Source of the DNA: Armigeres subalbatus
Taxonomy: Eukaryota > Arthropoda > Insecta > Diptera > Culicidae
Length of the DNA: 64,000 bases
NCBI RefSeq assembly: GCF_024139115.2
Contig: NC_085140.1
Span: 155,646,452-155,710,451 of the forward strand
Direction of reading: 5' to 3'
A model generated the notes under the pieces. It saw only the letters and a list, made by a program, of their open reading frames with translations, did not search any database and was not told where the DNA came from. Position numbers and translations under genes: made by a program. Positions 1 through 8,794 of this stretch are shown piece after piece. Positions within the stretch are counted from its first letter, which is position 1. Every line of letters starts with the position of its first letter.

Positions 1-2
1 TC

Positions 3-604
3 GAGCGGCTACCTTCTACCAAAGCTGTGGCACCACCAACGAGCTGGGAACCGGCTTCATAGTGCTGGGTAAGATGCGCCAACGCGTGATTGGGTGGCAG
101 CCAATCAACGCAAGGATGTGCAAGCTGAGGATTAAAGGCCGTTTCTTCAACTATAGCATCATCAACGTGCACTGCCCACACGAAGGGAGACCCGACGACG
201 AGAAAGAAGCGTTCTACGCACAGCTGGAGCAGACATACGATGGATGCCCACTGCGGGACGTTAAAATCGTCATCGGTGACATGAACGCACAGGTAGGAAG
301 GAGGAAATGTATAGACCGGTCATCGGACCGGATAGTCTGCACACCGTATCGAATGACAACGGCCAACGATGCATAAACTTCGCAGCCTCCCGCGGAATGG
401 TAGTCCGAAGCACCTTCTTTCCCCGCAAAAATCCACAAGGCCACATGGAGATCACCTAACCAAGAAACGGAAAACCAAATCGATCACGTTCTAATCGACG
501 GTAAATTCTTCTCCGACATCACGAATGTCCGCACTTACCGCAGTGCGAATATTGAATCCGACCACTACCTCGTTGCAGTATGCCTGCGCTCAAAACTCTC
601 GACG
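3..604 (+). pseudogene. APE-type endonuclease domain of RTE copy 1 (broken)
   Basis: In intact elements this domain nicks target DNA to prime reverse transcription. Visible landmarks are the stretch encoding INVHCPHEGRPDDEK (around 162-210), the catalytic-type GDMNAQVG block (around 277-300) and the SDHYLVAV block near 556-580 that carries the terminal SDH motif. Compared with the copy at 17577-18122, the frame shifts near 302 within GR(R/E), and two bases are missing near 431, which returns the reading to the frame used by the RT. The N-terminal part with the glutamate motif lies outside the window. The domain identity is secure from the three motifs; function is lost. Confidence 0.88.
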
Positions 605-2143
605 GTGTACAACACGCGTCGAAGTCGGACGCCGCGGCTTAACATTGGGCGGCTACAAGACGGTAGACTAGCCCAAGAATACGCGCAGCAGCTGGAAGTG
701 GCACTTCCAACGGAAGAGCAGCTAGGCGCAGCGTCTCTTGAAAATGGCTGGAGAGATATTCGATCCGCCATTGGTAGCACCGCAACCGCTGCACTAGGCA
801 CGGTGCCCCCGGATCAGAGAAACGACTGGTATGACGGCGAATGTGAGCAGTTAGTGGAAGAGAAGAATGCAGCATGGGCGAGATTGCTGCAACACCGCAC
901 GAGGGCGAACGAGGCACGATATAAACAGGCGCGGAACAGACAAAACTCGATTTTCCGGAGGAAAAAGCGCCAGCAGGAAGATCGAGACCGTGAAGAAACG
1001 GAGCAACTGTACCGCGCTAATAACACACGAAAGTTCTATGAGAAGTTAAACCGTTCACGTAAGGGCCACGTGCCACAGCCTGATATGTGTAAGGACATAA
1101 ACGGGAACCTTCTTACGAACGAGCGTGAGGTGATCCAAAGGTGGCGGCAGCACTACGAAGAGCACCTGAATGGCGATGTGGCAGATGAAGATTGCGGTAT
1201 GGTGATGGACCTGGGAGAACGCGCGCAGGACATAATTCTACCGGCTCCGGATCTCCAGGAAATCCAGGAGGAGATTGGCCGGCTGAAGAACAACAAAGCC
1301 CCTGGGGTTGACCAACTACCAGGAGAGCTATTTAAACACGGTGGTGAGGCACTGGCTAGAGCGCTGCACTGGGTCATTACCAAGATTTGGGAGGAGGAAG
1401 TTTTGCCGCAGGAGTGGATGGAAGGTGTCGTGTGTCCCATCTACAAAAGGAGTGATAAGCTGGATTGTAGCAACTACCGCGCAATCACATTGCTGAACGC
1501 CGCCTACAAGGTACTCTCCCAAATTTTATGCCGTCGACTAGCACCAACTGCAAGGGAGTTCGTGGGGCAGTACCAGGCGGGTTTTATGGGCGAACGCTCC
1601 ACCACGGACCAGGTATTCGCCATTCGCCAAGTACTGCAGAAATGCCGCGAATACAACGTGCCCACACATCATCTATTCATCGACTTCAAAGCCGCATATG
1701 ATACAATCGATCGGGACCAGCTATGGCAGCTAATGCACGAACACGGTTTTCCGGATAAACTGACACGATTGATCAAAGCGACGATGGATCGGGTGATGTG
1801 CGTAGTTCGAGTTTCAGGGGCATTCTCGAGTCCCTTCGAAACCCGCAGAGGGTTACGGCAAGGTGATGGTCTTTCGTGTTTGCTATTCAACATCGCTTTG
1901 GAAGCAAGGATTAACACGAGTGGTACAATTTTCAATAAGTCCGTCCAGCTATTTGGCTTCGCCGACGACATAGATATTATGGCACGTAACTTTGAGAAGA
2001 TGGAGGAAGCCTACATCAGACTGAAGAGGGAAGCTAAGCGGATCGGACTAGTCATCAACACGTCGAAGACGAAGTACATGATAGGCAGAGGTTCAAGAGA
2101 AGACAATGTGGAGCCACCCACCGCGAGTTTGCATCGGTGGTGA
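605..2143 (+). pseudogene. RTE reverse transcriptase, main part (copy 1)
   Basis: This 512-residue open frame covers the linker and the reverse transcriptase, which copies element RNA at the nicked target. The linker is rich in charged residues (FRRKKRQQEDRDREE, about residues 118-132). The RT part shows NNKAPGVDQLPGELFKHGG, YRAITLL, the AGF(M)GERSTTDQ block, FIDFKAAYDTIDR (first catalytic Asp region), GLRQGDGLSCLLFNIALE, and FADD near residues 452-455 as the catalytic Asp pair. The ATG at 605 is only the first Met in the frame; the natural protein continues from the endonuclease. A 15-bp in-frame deletion after LEA removes GVIRR-type residues, and a 1-bp insertion near 2108 ends the frame early. 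Confidence 0.93.
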
Positions 2144-2768
2144 CGAAATCGAGGTGATAGAAGAATTTGTGTACTTGGGCTCACTGGTGACTGCCGAAAA
2201 TGACACCAGCAGAGAAATTCGGAGACGCATAGTGGCTGGAAATCGTACGTACTTTGGACTCCGCAAGACGCTCCGATCGAATAGAGTTCGCCGCCGTACC
2301 AAACTGACAATCTACAAAACGCTAATTAGACCGGTAGTCCTCTACGGACACGAGACCTGGACGATGCTCGTGGAGGACCAACGCGCACTTGGAGTTTTCG
2401 AAAGGAAAGTGCTGCGTACCATCTATGGTGGGGTGCAGATGGCGGACGGTACGTGGAGGAGGCGAATGAACCACGAATTGCATCAGCTGTTGGGAGAACC
2501 ATCCATCGTTCACACCGCGAAAATCGGACGACTGCGATGGGCCGGGCACGTAGCCAGAATGTCGGACAGTAACCCGGTGAAAATGGTTCTCGACAACGAT
2601 CCGACGGGTACAAGAAGGCGAGGTGCGCAGCGGGCAAGGTGGATCGATCAGGTGGAAGATGACTTGCGGACCCTCCGCAGACTGCGTGGTTGGCGACGTG
2701 TAGCCATGGACCGAGCCGAATGGAGAAGACTCTTATATACCGCACAGGCCACTTCGGCCTTAGTCTGA
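2106..2768 (+). pseudogene. RTE polyprotein C-terminal part (copy 1)
   Basis: This frame continues the RT protein after the 1-bp insertion near 2108. It begins with SHPPRVCIGGDEIEV, runs through YLGSLVTAENDTSREI, VLYGHETWTMLVEDQRALG and RLRWAGHVARM, and ends in ATSALV. These blocks are the RT thumb and the C-terminal domain found in RTE-clade proteins. The stop codon is followed within a few bases by the AAT-rich 3' tail. The same segment is found on the minus strand at 5167-5860 and 56239-56740. It is called a pseudogene because it is separated from the rest of the protein by the frameshift. Confidence 0.92.
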
Positions 2769-2805
2769 ATAAATAATAATAATAATAAAAATAATAGATA
2801 ACGGA

Positions 2806-3173
2806 TTTTGGGGAATCAAATATATTTTTGCTAGCATCATCTCACCATTTATTTCACTTTTGAAGTTTAAGAATTTAAGTTATAACTAAAAATGCTACAG
2901 AATCATACGGTAAATTCCTGATCCGGTGTTGAACTTAATCTAGAATTAAAAAAACACCTAAATAAAGATTAAAAAAAAAAATACGGTAAATTCCAACACG
3001 TGTTGAAGAGAGGCGAGACAAAGAACCAGTTTGTATCTATTGTTCGTTCATTCAGTAGGTTCAAACGTCGGTAAGCGTTGTGAAGTCGAATTAAAAATTT
3101 AGTGTCTGTGGTGAAACAGCAGAGCTGCCAATGTTCGCAGATATTCAGGCAATAGCAGTGACCGCTTTGGCAG
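2806..3173. other. AT-rich spacer, no gene seen
   Basis: I see no coding frame, RNA gene or clear repeat here. It separates the RTE tail from the first foldback. Confidence 0.6.
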
Positions 3174-3182
3174 GTTTGTCCT

Positions 3183-3468
3183 CACCTGTCATAAGACGAG
3201 TTTATACCATCCCATTGAATTCCACCACTTAATTGTATCTTGACAGATACGTATTTCGACCTCAACAGTAAGGCCGTCTTCAGTGTCTCGTACTTGACTC
3301 TCGTACTCGTACTCTCGTACGAGACACTGAAGACGGCCTTACTGTTGAGGTCGAAATACGTATCTGTCAAGATACAATTAAGTGGTGGAATTCAATGGGA
3401 TGGTATAAACTCGTCTTATGACAGGTGAAAACATTCCACTAAAAAGCTCAAAATAATTTTCTTATCAA
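3183..3468. mobile_element. Foldback/MITE family FB-1, long palindromic copy with target duplication
   Basis: Two arms of about 108 bp (3183-3290 and 3319-3427) are near-perfect reverse complements around a short CGTACTCGTACTC-type centre. After the right arm follows a single-copy tail of about 40 bp ending in TTTTCTTATCAA. GTTTGTCCT occurs on both sides (3174-3182 and 3469-3477), which fits a 9-bp target duplication. Related copies lie at 4397-4547, 33662-33880, 42837-42925, 46775-46870 and 50721-50815. A 9-bp duplication is usual for Mutator-like elements, but I see no transposase and no clear terminal inverted repeat between the true ends, so the superfamily is open. Two mirror-image 62-residue frames in the arms are by-products of the palindrome. 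Confidence 0.85.
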
Positions 3469-3477
3469 GTTTGTCCT

Positions 3478-4396
3478 ATTATTGTCAAAGGTTTTTAAGA
3501 CCTTCAATCCTTTTTTATTCAATTCCCGAACGGACTCATATTCCAAAGACTCATTTGTATTTTGAGATATATCTGAAATATTTCATTCGAATATTTTATA
3601 ATATTGATGGACTAACAGATTTTAGGTCTTTAGTAGGTGATCGTTACAAATGTCTTACAAAAATAATCGCAAAACTTTTGCAATTTGATGCGTTGAGGTG
3701 CTGTTCACCATTTCAAGCAAAGTTTGACTGAAAAAAATGTTATAGTCAGGATCATTAAAGTACGACAATCAAGCACTCGCCTGAAAGCTCTTTTTTTATT
3801 TCGAATGGAAGAACTCTCATTTCAAATATTTCATTCACCTGCTTTAAATACAAAATGTGTTCAAGTGGACGAAAAAGTGTTCAAGTGGACGTACATGAAT
3901 AAAAATGGTTTTGATTCTATGCACTAAAAAAAGTAGTCGAGTATAAGAATAGTTCTTGCTAGGAATATTTTGACGATAATAGAAGAGAATCTCTCGAAGC
4001 CGTCGTTGTCCAAAAACTGAAAAAAAAAATTCAGATACAACCTGAAAAAGTTTTTTAAAAAATATGGAAAAGTAGTACATAGTGGAGCTTATCAGGACAC
4101 TGCAGATCTTACTCTTGAGCCAGAGCAGATGCTGATACTTATTTCGAACTGAACAAAAATTTTCACAGACTTTCAACAACTTTTTATCATTTGAGGACAA
4201 AATAGCAAGCATCCCTAATGTCGAATGTATATTTTCGAAATCATATTTTACAACATAATTTAAACTACGATTTTGAATTAGAGTTTAGTTTAGAGAGTTT
4301 TTTTTTTATTTCTCGGGATCCCGGGAAAACCCGGGAAATTATTATTTTATTTCCCGTTTCCCGGGTAGTTGATTCCCGGGAAAAATGGAAGCCCTA
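3478..4396. other. AT-rich DNA with a cluster of CCCGGGA motifs
   Basis: No gene is supported. Between about 4311 and 4385 the motif CCCGGGA or its complement TCCCGGG recurs five or six times in otherwise AT-rich DNA. Such motif clusters resemble subterminal repeats of DNA transposons, but no matching inverted end was found nearby. Confidence 0.45.
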
Positions 4397-4547
4397 CTGA
4401 AGACGGCCTTACTGTCTAGGTCGAAATACGTATCTGTCAAGATACAATGAAGTGGTGGAATTCAAGGGGATTGTACAAACTCGTCTTATGACAAGTGAAG
4501 ACATTCCACTAAAAAGCTCAAAATAATTTTCTTAACAAAAAATCCTT
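4397..4547 (+). mobile_element. FB-1 foldback family, single right-arm copy
   Basis: This segment matches the right half of the 3183-3468 element: ACTGAAGACGGCCTTACTG, the GTCGAAATACGTATCTGTC block, the CTCGTCTTATGAC block, and the tail AAAAAGCTCAAAATAATTTT. The left arm is missing, so it is a solo arm or a deletion product. Divergence is moderate (for example AAGGGG for AATGGG). No target duplication can be assigned. Confidence 0.75.
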
Positions 4548-5149
4548 TCCGTAGCGAAAGTCCAATTGCCTTATTCCTTTCATCCTAGCCAAAATCCAAT
4601 CGTATCCTTGATCGTTGTCCTTTTCTACGTCGCCACTTTTTATGTCCAGACCTAATCAATTTGTGAAGTGCGGAGTCGATATATAGCACACAGCACAAGA
4701 AAAGTCAACTGGTTTCATTGAAGTCCAAATCAGAAGAAACTTTAGCCTCGCAGTTATTACACTTCGAAATTTTATTATTTCACAACGCTACATAATGACA
4801 GCTATATGATAAATCTGGGATGTATTCAGGGTTTGAATCCAAAGGAAAACGAGCAAATATCTCACTTATCATGTCTGTATACACTCTCGATAGGTAGCAT
4901 ACCGTGAGAGACGTTTTTCTGTTACGATAATGAACTGATTGGGGGGGCTACATCCCATGATAAATTTCTTACAGTTCTTACACATTACGAGGTTAGTCCT
5001 AAACTTCATCTGTAGGTTCTCTGTGTAATTACAGCTGACCTGGCAATAACGGAGTAGCAACCGTGGGCGGTCAATCATGCTCATGATCTTTTATCGTCGT
5101 TCGTTATCTTCCGAGAGCGATTTCTGCAAGCCCTGGTTGTGTTCTTTGA
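4548..5149. other. Unassigned spacer
   Basis: No gene, RNA or clear repeat recognised. The open frame at 4869-5084 on the minus strand has no recognisable motif and is treated as chance. Confidence 0.5.
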
Positions 5150-5166
5150 TTGATTCATTCATTTAT

Positions 5167-6045
5167 TCAGACTAAGGCCGAAGTGGCCTGTGCTGTATAT
5201 AAGAATCTTCTCCATTCGGCTCGGTCCATGGCTACACGTCGCCAACCACGCAGTCTACGGAGGGTCCGCAAGTCATCTTCCACCTGATCGATCCACCTTG
5301 CTCGCTGCGCACCTCGCCTTCTTGTGCCCGTCGGATCGTTGTCGAGAATCATTTTCACCGGGTTAATGTCCGACATTCTGGCTACGTGCCCGGCCCACCG
5401 CAGTCGTCCGATTTTCGCGGTGTGAACGAGGGATGGTTCTCCCAACAGCTGATGCAACTCGTGGTTCATTCGCCTCCTCCACGTACCGTCCGCAATCTGC
5501 ACCCCACCATAGATGGTACGCAGCACTTTCCTTTCAAAAACTCCAAGTGCGCATTGGTCCTCCACGAGCATCGTCCAGGTCTCTTGTCCGTAGAGGACTA
5601 CCGGTCTAATGAGCGTTTTGTAAATTGTCAGTTTGGTACGGCGGCGAACTCTATTCGATCGGAGCGTCTTGCGGAGTCCAAAGTATGTACGATTTCCAGC
5701 CAATATGTGTCTCCATATTTCTCTGCTGGTATCATTTTCGGCAGTCACCAGTGAGCCCAAGTACACAAATTCTTCTAACACCTCGATTTCGTCACCACCG
5801 ATGCAAACTCGCGGTGGGTGGCTTCCTATCATGTACTTCGTCTTCGACGTGTTGATGACTAGACGTATTAGCCCTTCCAAAGCGATGTTGAATAGCAGAC
5901 ACGAAAGACCATCACCTTGCCGTAACCCTCTGCGGGTTTCGAAGGGACTCGAGAATGACCCTGAAACTCGAACTACGCACATCACCAGATCCATCGTCGC
6001 TTTGATCAACCGTGTCAGTTTATTCGGAAATCCGTGTTCGTGCAT
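5167..6045 (-). pseudogene. RTE reverse transcriptase fragment lacking the FADD motif (copy 2)
   Basis: This 292-residue frame starts at MHEHGFPNKLTRLIK and reads through GLRQGDGLSCLLFNIALEG. It then jumps from LIRL directly to VINTSKTKYMIG. The missing stretch in other copies contains FADDIDIMARNFEK, so the catalytic aspartate pair is deleted in frame. A second small in-frame loss removes RGSREDNV. The rest of the C-terminal domain (YLGSLVTAEND, RLRWAGHVARM, ATSALV) is open. It is therefore a long open frame without possible RT activity. Confidence 0.9.
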
Positions 6046-6051
6046 TAGCTT

Positions 6052-6292
6052 TGAAGATTGTTGGGAATAGTCACATCAAAATACTTTTTGATAGCAGATT
6101 CTTTTTGATCAGCTTCAAAGCTGTAATTAATTAATTTATTATTCAGTTACAATATTAATTCATATCCAAAACTTACATTCTAGTATTATAATTAAGCAGA
6201 CATTTTTTTTTTCCCAACATACTTTTCACTTTAATATTCTTCAACTTTTCCGTGTTGCCAGTTTCACCAATCAGTTTGTTGAACTTTCTTAA
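6052..6292. other. 241-bp insertion inside RTE copy 2, coding-like pieces
   Basis: The RTE sequence reads ...TTAGCT before and AGCTGCC after the insert, so AGCT is repeated at both edges (possible 4-bp duplication). The insert has no inverted termini and no poly(A) end. Read on the minus strand, its first about 70 bp extend the RT frame with a lysine-rich stretch (KFNKLIGETGNTEKLKN), then come about 95 bp of AT-rich DNA beginning GTATGTTG and ending TTAATTACAG, then about 75 bp that are open in one frame (ADQKESAIKKYFDV). This layout resembles exon-intron-exon, but the phases do not join cleanly, so capture of a gene piece is only a possibility. Confidence 0.4.
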
Positions 6293-6622
6293 CAGCTGCC
6301 ATAGCTGGTCCCGATTGATTGTATCATATGCGGCATTGAAGTCGATGAATAGATGATGTGTGGACACGTTGTATTCGCGGCATTTCTGCAGTACTTGGCG
6401 AATGGCGAACACCTGGTTCGTGGTGGAGCGTTCGCCCATAAAGCCCGCCTGGTACTGCCCCACGAACTCCCTTGCAATTGGTGCTAGTCGACGGCATAAA
6501 ATTTGGGAGAGTACCTTGTAGGCGGCGTTCAGCAATGTGATTGCGCGGTAGTTGCTACAATCCAGCTTATCGCCCTTTTTGTAGATGGGACACACGGCAC
6601 CTTCCATCCACTCAAGCGGCAA
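6173..6622 (-). pseudogene. RTE RT fragment upstream of the insertion (copy 2)
   Basis: The frame encodes EWMEGAVCPIYKKGDKLDC, YRAITLLNAAYKVLSQILC, AREFVGQYQAGFMGERSTT and HHLFIDFNAAYDTINRDQLWQL of the RTE reverse transcriptase, then leaves the element at about 6293 and continues into the foreign insert as RKFNKLIGET. Note DFNAAYDT for the usual DFKAAYDT. The protein is a fragment because the element is truncated upstream. Confidence 0.88.
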
Positions 6623-6684
6623 AACACTCTCAATTTATTATGATCCAGTTTAGCTGGATACAACAGAATGGAGAGCAAAAATAT

Positions 6685-7610
6685 ATACGTCTTCTACTTC
6701 TTCCATACATTCCAACTGGAACTTGGCTTTCTTTTTAACTTAGTAATCTATTAGCATTTCCTCAGTTATTAATTTAAAGCTTTTCTATGCCGACCATTGC
6801 ATAAGTATGCATCTTGTGTGGCAAGTACATTACATACCGTGGGGCATCGAAATCCGTACACTTAAGCACCTTAGTATATGAAAAAGTCATTAGAAAATAG
6901 AATCGAATGTAAATTAAACGTTTGTCATTGACACATGATCATGGAGGCTTCTACTTTTGAAGTGTTTCGCATTTACTCATTCAAAACTACGAAAAACGTG
7001 ATAAAATAATGAATAAAATCAACTAGTCCTGGCTCGAAATCCGTCCTCCGTGGACGGACTCAAAATCCGTACAGCTATTTTTTGCCTAAATATTTAAATT
7101 GAAGCAGTCTGATTGACTGAACTACCACTGTAAATAGTTCGATACGTACCTTGAGAAGCGATCCATTCGACTTGTATTCCGCTTATCTTATGTAATTATT
7201 CGCAATTAGCAATTCAAACACAGTTACTTTTTGAGCAATTATGCTCTACCGAAAACAAAATGGCGGCAAAAACTCCGCGTTTGGTGGGTGGCGATTTGTT
7301 TTTGATTTTTTTTGTTTTAATTTCAAAGCCTTCTTCCCATTTCTATGCCCTAAAAGCTTTCTGTCAAGAATCTGAACAAGATAAGATAAATTATTTCTAC
7401 ATTAATTACCTTTAACCCCCTTTAATTGATTGATATCTCATGAGGTGGACGGATTTCGGTGCTGTACGTATTTCGTCCCGCACGGTACACTATGCCCAGG
7501 GTGTCGAGAATGTTTCCAACCTGAAAACATCCTAGACCGGAACGAGAATCAAGCTCGCCATCTCCGGATCGGCGACTTTGCTCGCAAGGCTACTGGAGAT
7601 AATAACTAAG
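6685..7610 (-). mobile_element. Feilai-like tRNA-derived SINE, interrupted
   Basis: On the minus strand, the right part carries a pol III type-2 promoter: a possible A box (GTAGCCTTGCGAGC, about 7585) and a B-box-like GGCGAGCTTGATTCTCG (about 7548), as in tRNA genes. The left part is the 3' region, ending in a GAAGAAGTAGAAG-type tail near 6690. The same sequence without interruption occurs at 41991, 45931 and 49874. Feilai is the known tRNA-related SINE of Aedes aegypti; the match is recalled, not searched. The SINE is split by the MITE at 6837-7495. Confidence 0.75.
6837..7495. mobile_element. TA-flanked MITE (Tc1/mariner-type) inside the SINE
   Basis: The element begins CCGTGGGGCATCGAAAT and ends, reverse-complemented, CCGTGCGGGACGAAATA, giving terminal inverted repeats of about 25 bp. 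TA lies directly outside both ends (6835-6836, 7496-7497). TA duplications are the mark of the Tc1/mariner superfamily. The 659-bp interior is AT-rich, with a few more copies of the AAATCCGT motif, and has no transposase frame, so it is non-autonomous. Removing it restores the SINE sequence as seen at 41991-42225. Confidence 0.85.
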
Positions 7611-8341
7611 GTATGTAATTTTCAAATTTTTTAAACTTAAATAAGCAGGACTCATTATTATCATTTAACAAATAAATAATAATAAACGAGACTTGTGTCC
7701 TCTCCAGTACTGAGATTTTTCATTAAGATAAGCCACGTGATATTTACATTTAACCCTCTCTCGCTCTTATAGAAAACATAAACGTTGAAAGAAATTTCGC
7801 CAAATTTTCACGGATTTTTATTTCATGAAAGCGCATCAAACAAGCTGTCTCCTTTTAATTTTGTCTCTTAAAAATGAAAACGTTTTTTTTCGCTTTTCCA
7901 TGAAGATCAAGAAAACTATCAGTACTACCATGACTCCTGTCAATTTTACCCCTACCTCTTCTACGAAGGTAAATTTTTATTTTTAAGACTCTGTTGGAAT
8001 TGTGATTCTACCAATATTTCACGAGTCATAGATTAGAAATGCATGGAAAAGCTTTTAAATCCCCATGAGCTGAACAAGAGCCGGTTGAAATCTAAACCCA
8101 CATTACCCATAACACTGTTCACACCAAAGCCTGCACCAAAGACTAAACGAGTTCAACATCAGGGTCACAATTCACGAACGAACCGATGTGCAAAACGTCA
8201 TGTATTTCGCACGCCAAACCGAGCACGAAAGAACAAAGTTGCGTTCTATTTTTCGTTTGATCCTCTTTTTTGTGAATTTGTAAGCTTGCTCTATCGTTTT
8301 ACACCACACACAAAGTAGTGCGGTATCGATTTTTTGATCCC
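7611..8341. other. Unassigned DNA with one small open frame
   Basis: A 91-residue basic frame (8043-8318) is present, but it shows no known motif or clear start context and is not called a gene. Nothing else is recognised. Confidence 0.45.
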
Positions 8342-8794
8342 CAAACTGGTATAGGGTACTAGGGAGCAAGAAGGTTCGCGCGCAATGGGTACTGTGGCTG
8401 CAGATCCGAATCCAAAAACATATTTTGTGAGAATCCCATTTCTGCTATTAGATCTTTAGATGCTTTTCTCTTGCACTTCCACTTCACTAATTGTTTGTAT
8501 ACGTAGATCTCATTTTGTATATTGATATTTTTTTATATTTTTGATATAACAATCATAAAACTAATACATATATTCATCATTCTATATGAAAATTAGGTTT
8601 TTTAGTTTTGCTTATATTATTATGTGATTTATTGCACCTAGTTTGGATCTCAAAAAAGTAATTTGTTTTACTCGAAATATAGTGAGCTCATCCTCTTCAG
8701 AACTTCTGCTATGTAGGAAATTGATGGTTTTTACTTTATTGAAATAACAGTTGCTTAAGTTCCATTTATCCCGCGGTACCCTATACTGGTTTGT
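8342..8794. repeat. Inverted repeat pair of 18 bp, 453 bp apart end to end
   Basis: CAAACTGGTATAGGGTAC at 8342-8359 and GTACCCTATACTGGTTTG at 8777-8794 are reverse complements with two mismatches. They could be eroded termini of a MITE. No target duplication is clear and the interior has no recognised content. Confidence 0.45.

Larger units (their letters stand above)
1..2805 (+). mobile_element. RTE-clade non-LTR retrotransposon, copy 1 (5' end outside window)
   Basis: The copy runs from the middle of the endonuclease domain to a 3' tail of AAT/AATAA repeats (about 2768-2805). The short simple-repeat tail directly after the stop codon, the single endonuclease-plus-RT polyprotein and the C-terminal WAGHVARM-type region are typical of the RTE clade; in mosquitoes JAM1 is the named relative, and that assignment is from memory. 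The element is dead: two frameshifts in the endonuclease, an in-frame 15-bp loss in the RT and a 1-bp insertion near 2108. The 5' end is not visible, so no target duplication can be tested. It is the longest-reaching 3' copy in the window and a useful reference for the others. Confidence 0.93.
5150..6628 (-). mobile_element. RTE retrotransposon copy 2, 5'-truncated, with a 241-bp insertion
   Basis: On the minus strand the 3' end is at the left (AATAAATGAATG-type tail next to the ATSALV stop at 5167). The copy extends to about 6628, where similarity to the other copies stops inside the RT (before the ILEEEVLPQEW-equivalent). The 5' truncation is the normal outcome of target-primed reverse transcription. 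The element is interrupted at 6052-6292 by unrelated DNA, and an internal deletion has removed the FADD catalytic block. Confidence 0.92.

Noticed and set aside
605..2143. Reading the 512-residue frame as a functional host gene
   Set aside because: It is the RT of a retrotransposon present in many broken copies in the same window.
3182..3428. Two overlapping 62-residue frames on opposite strands with almost the same protein
   Set aside because: They are the same palindrome read from both sides.
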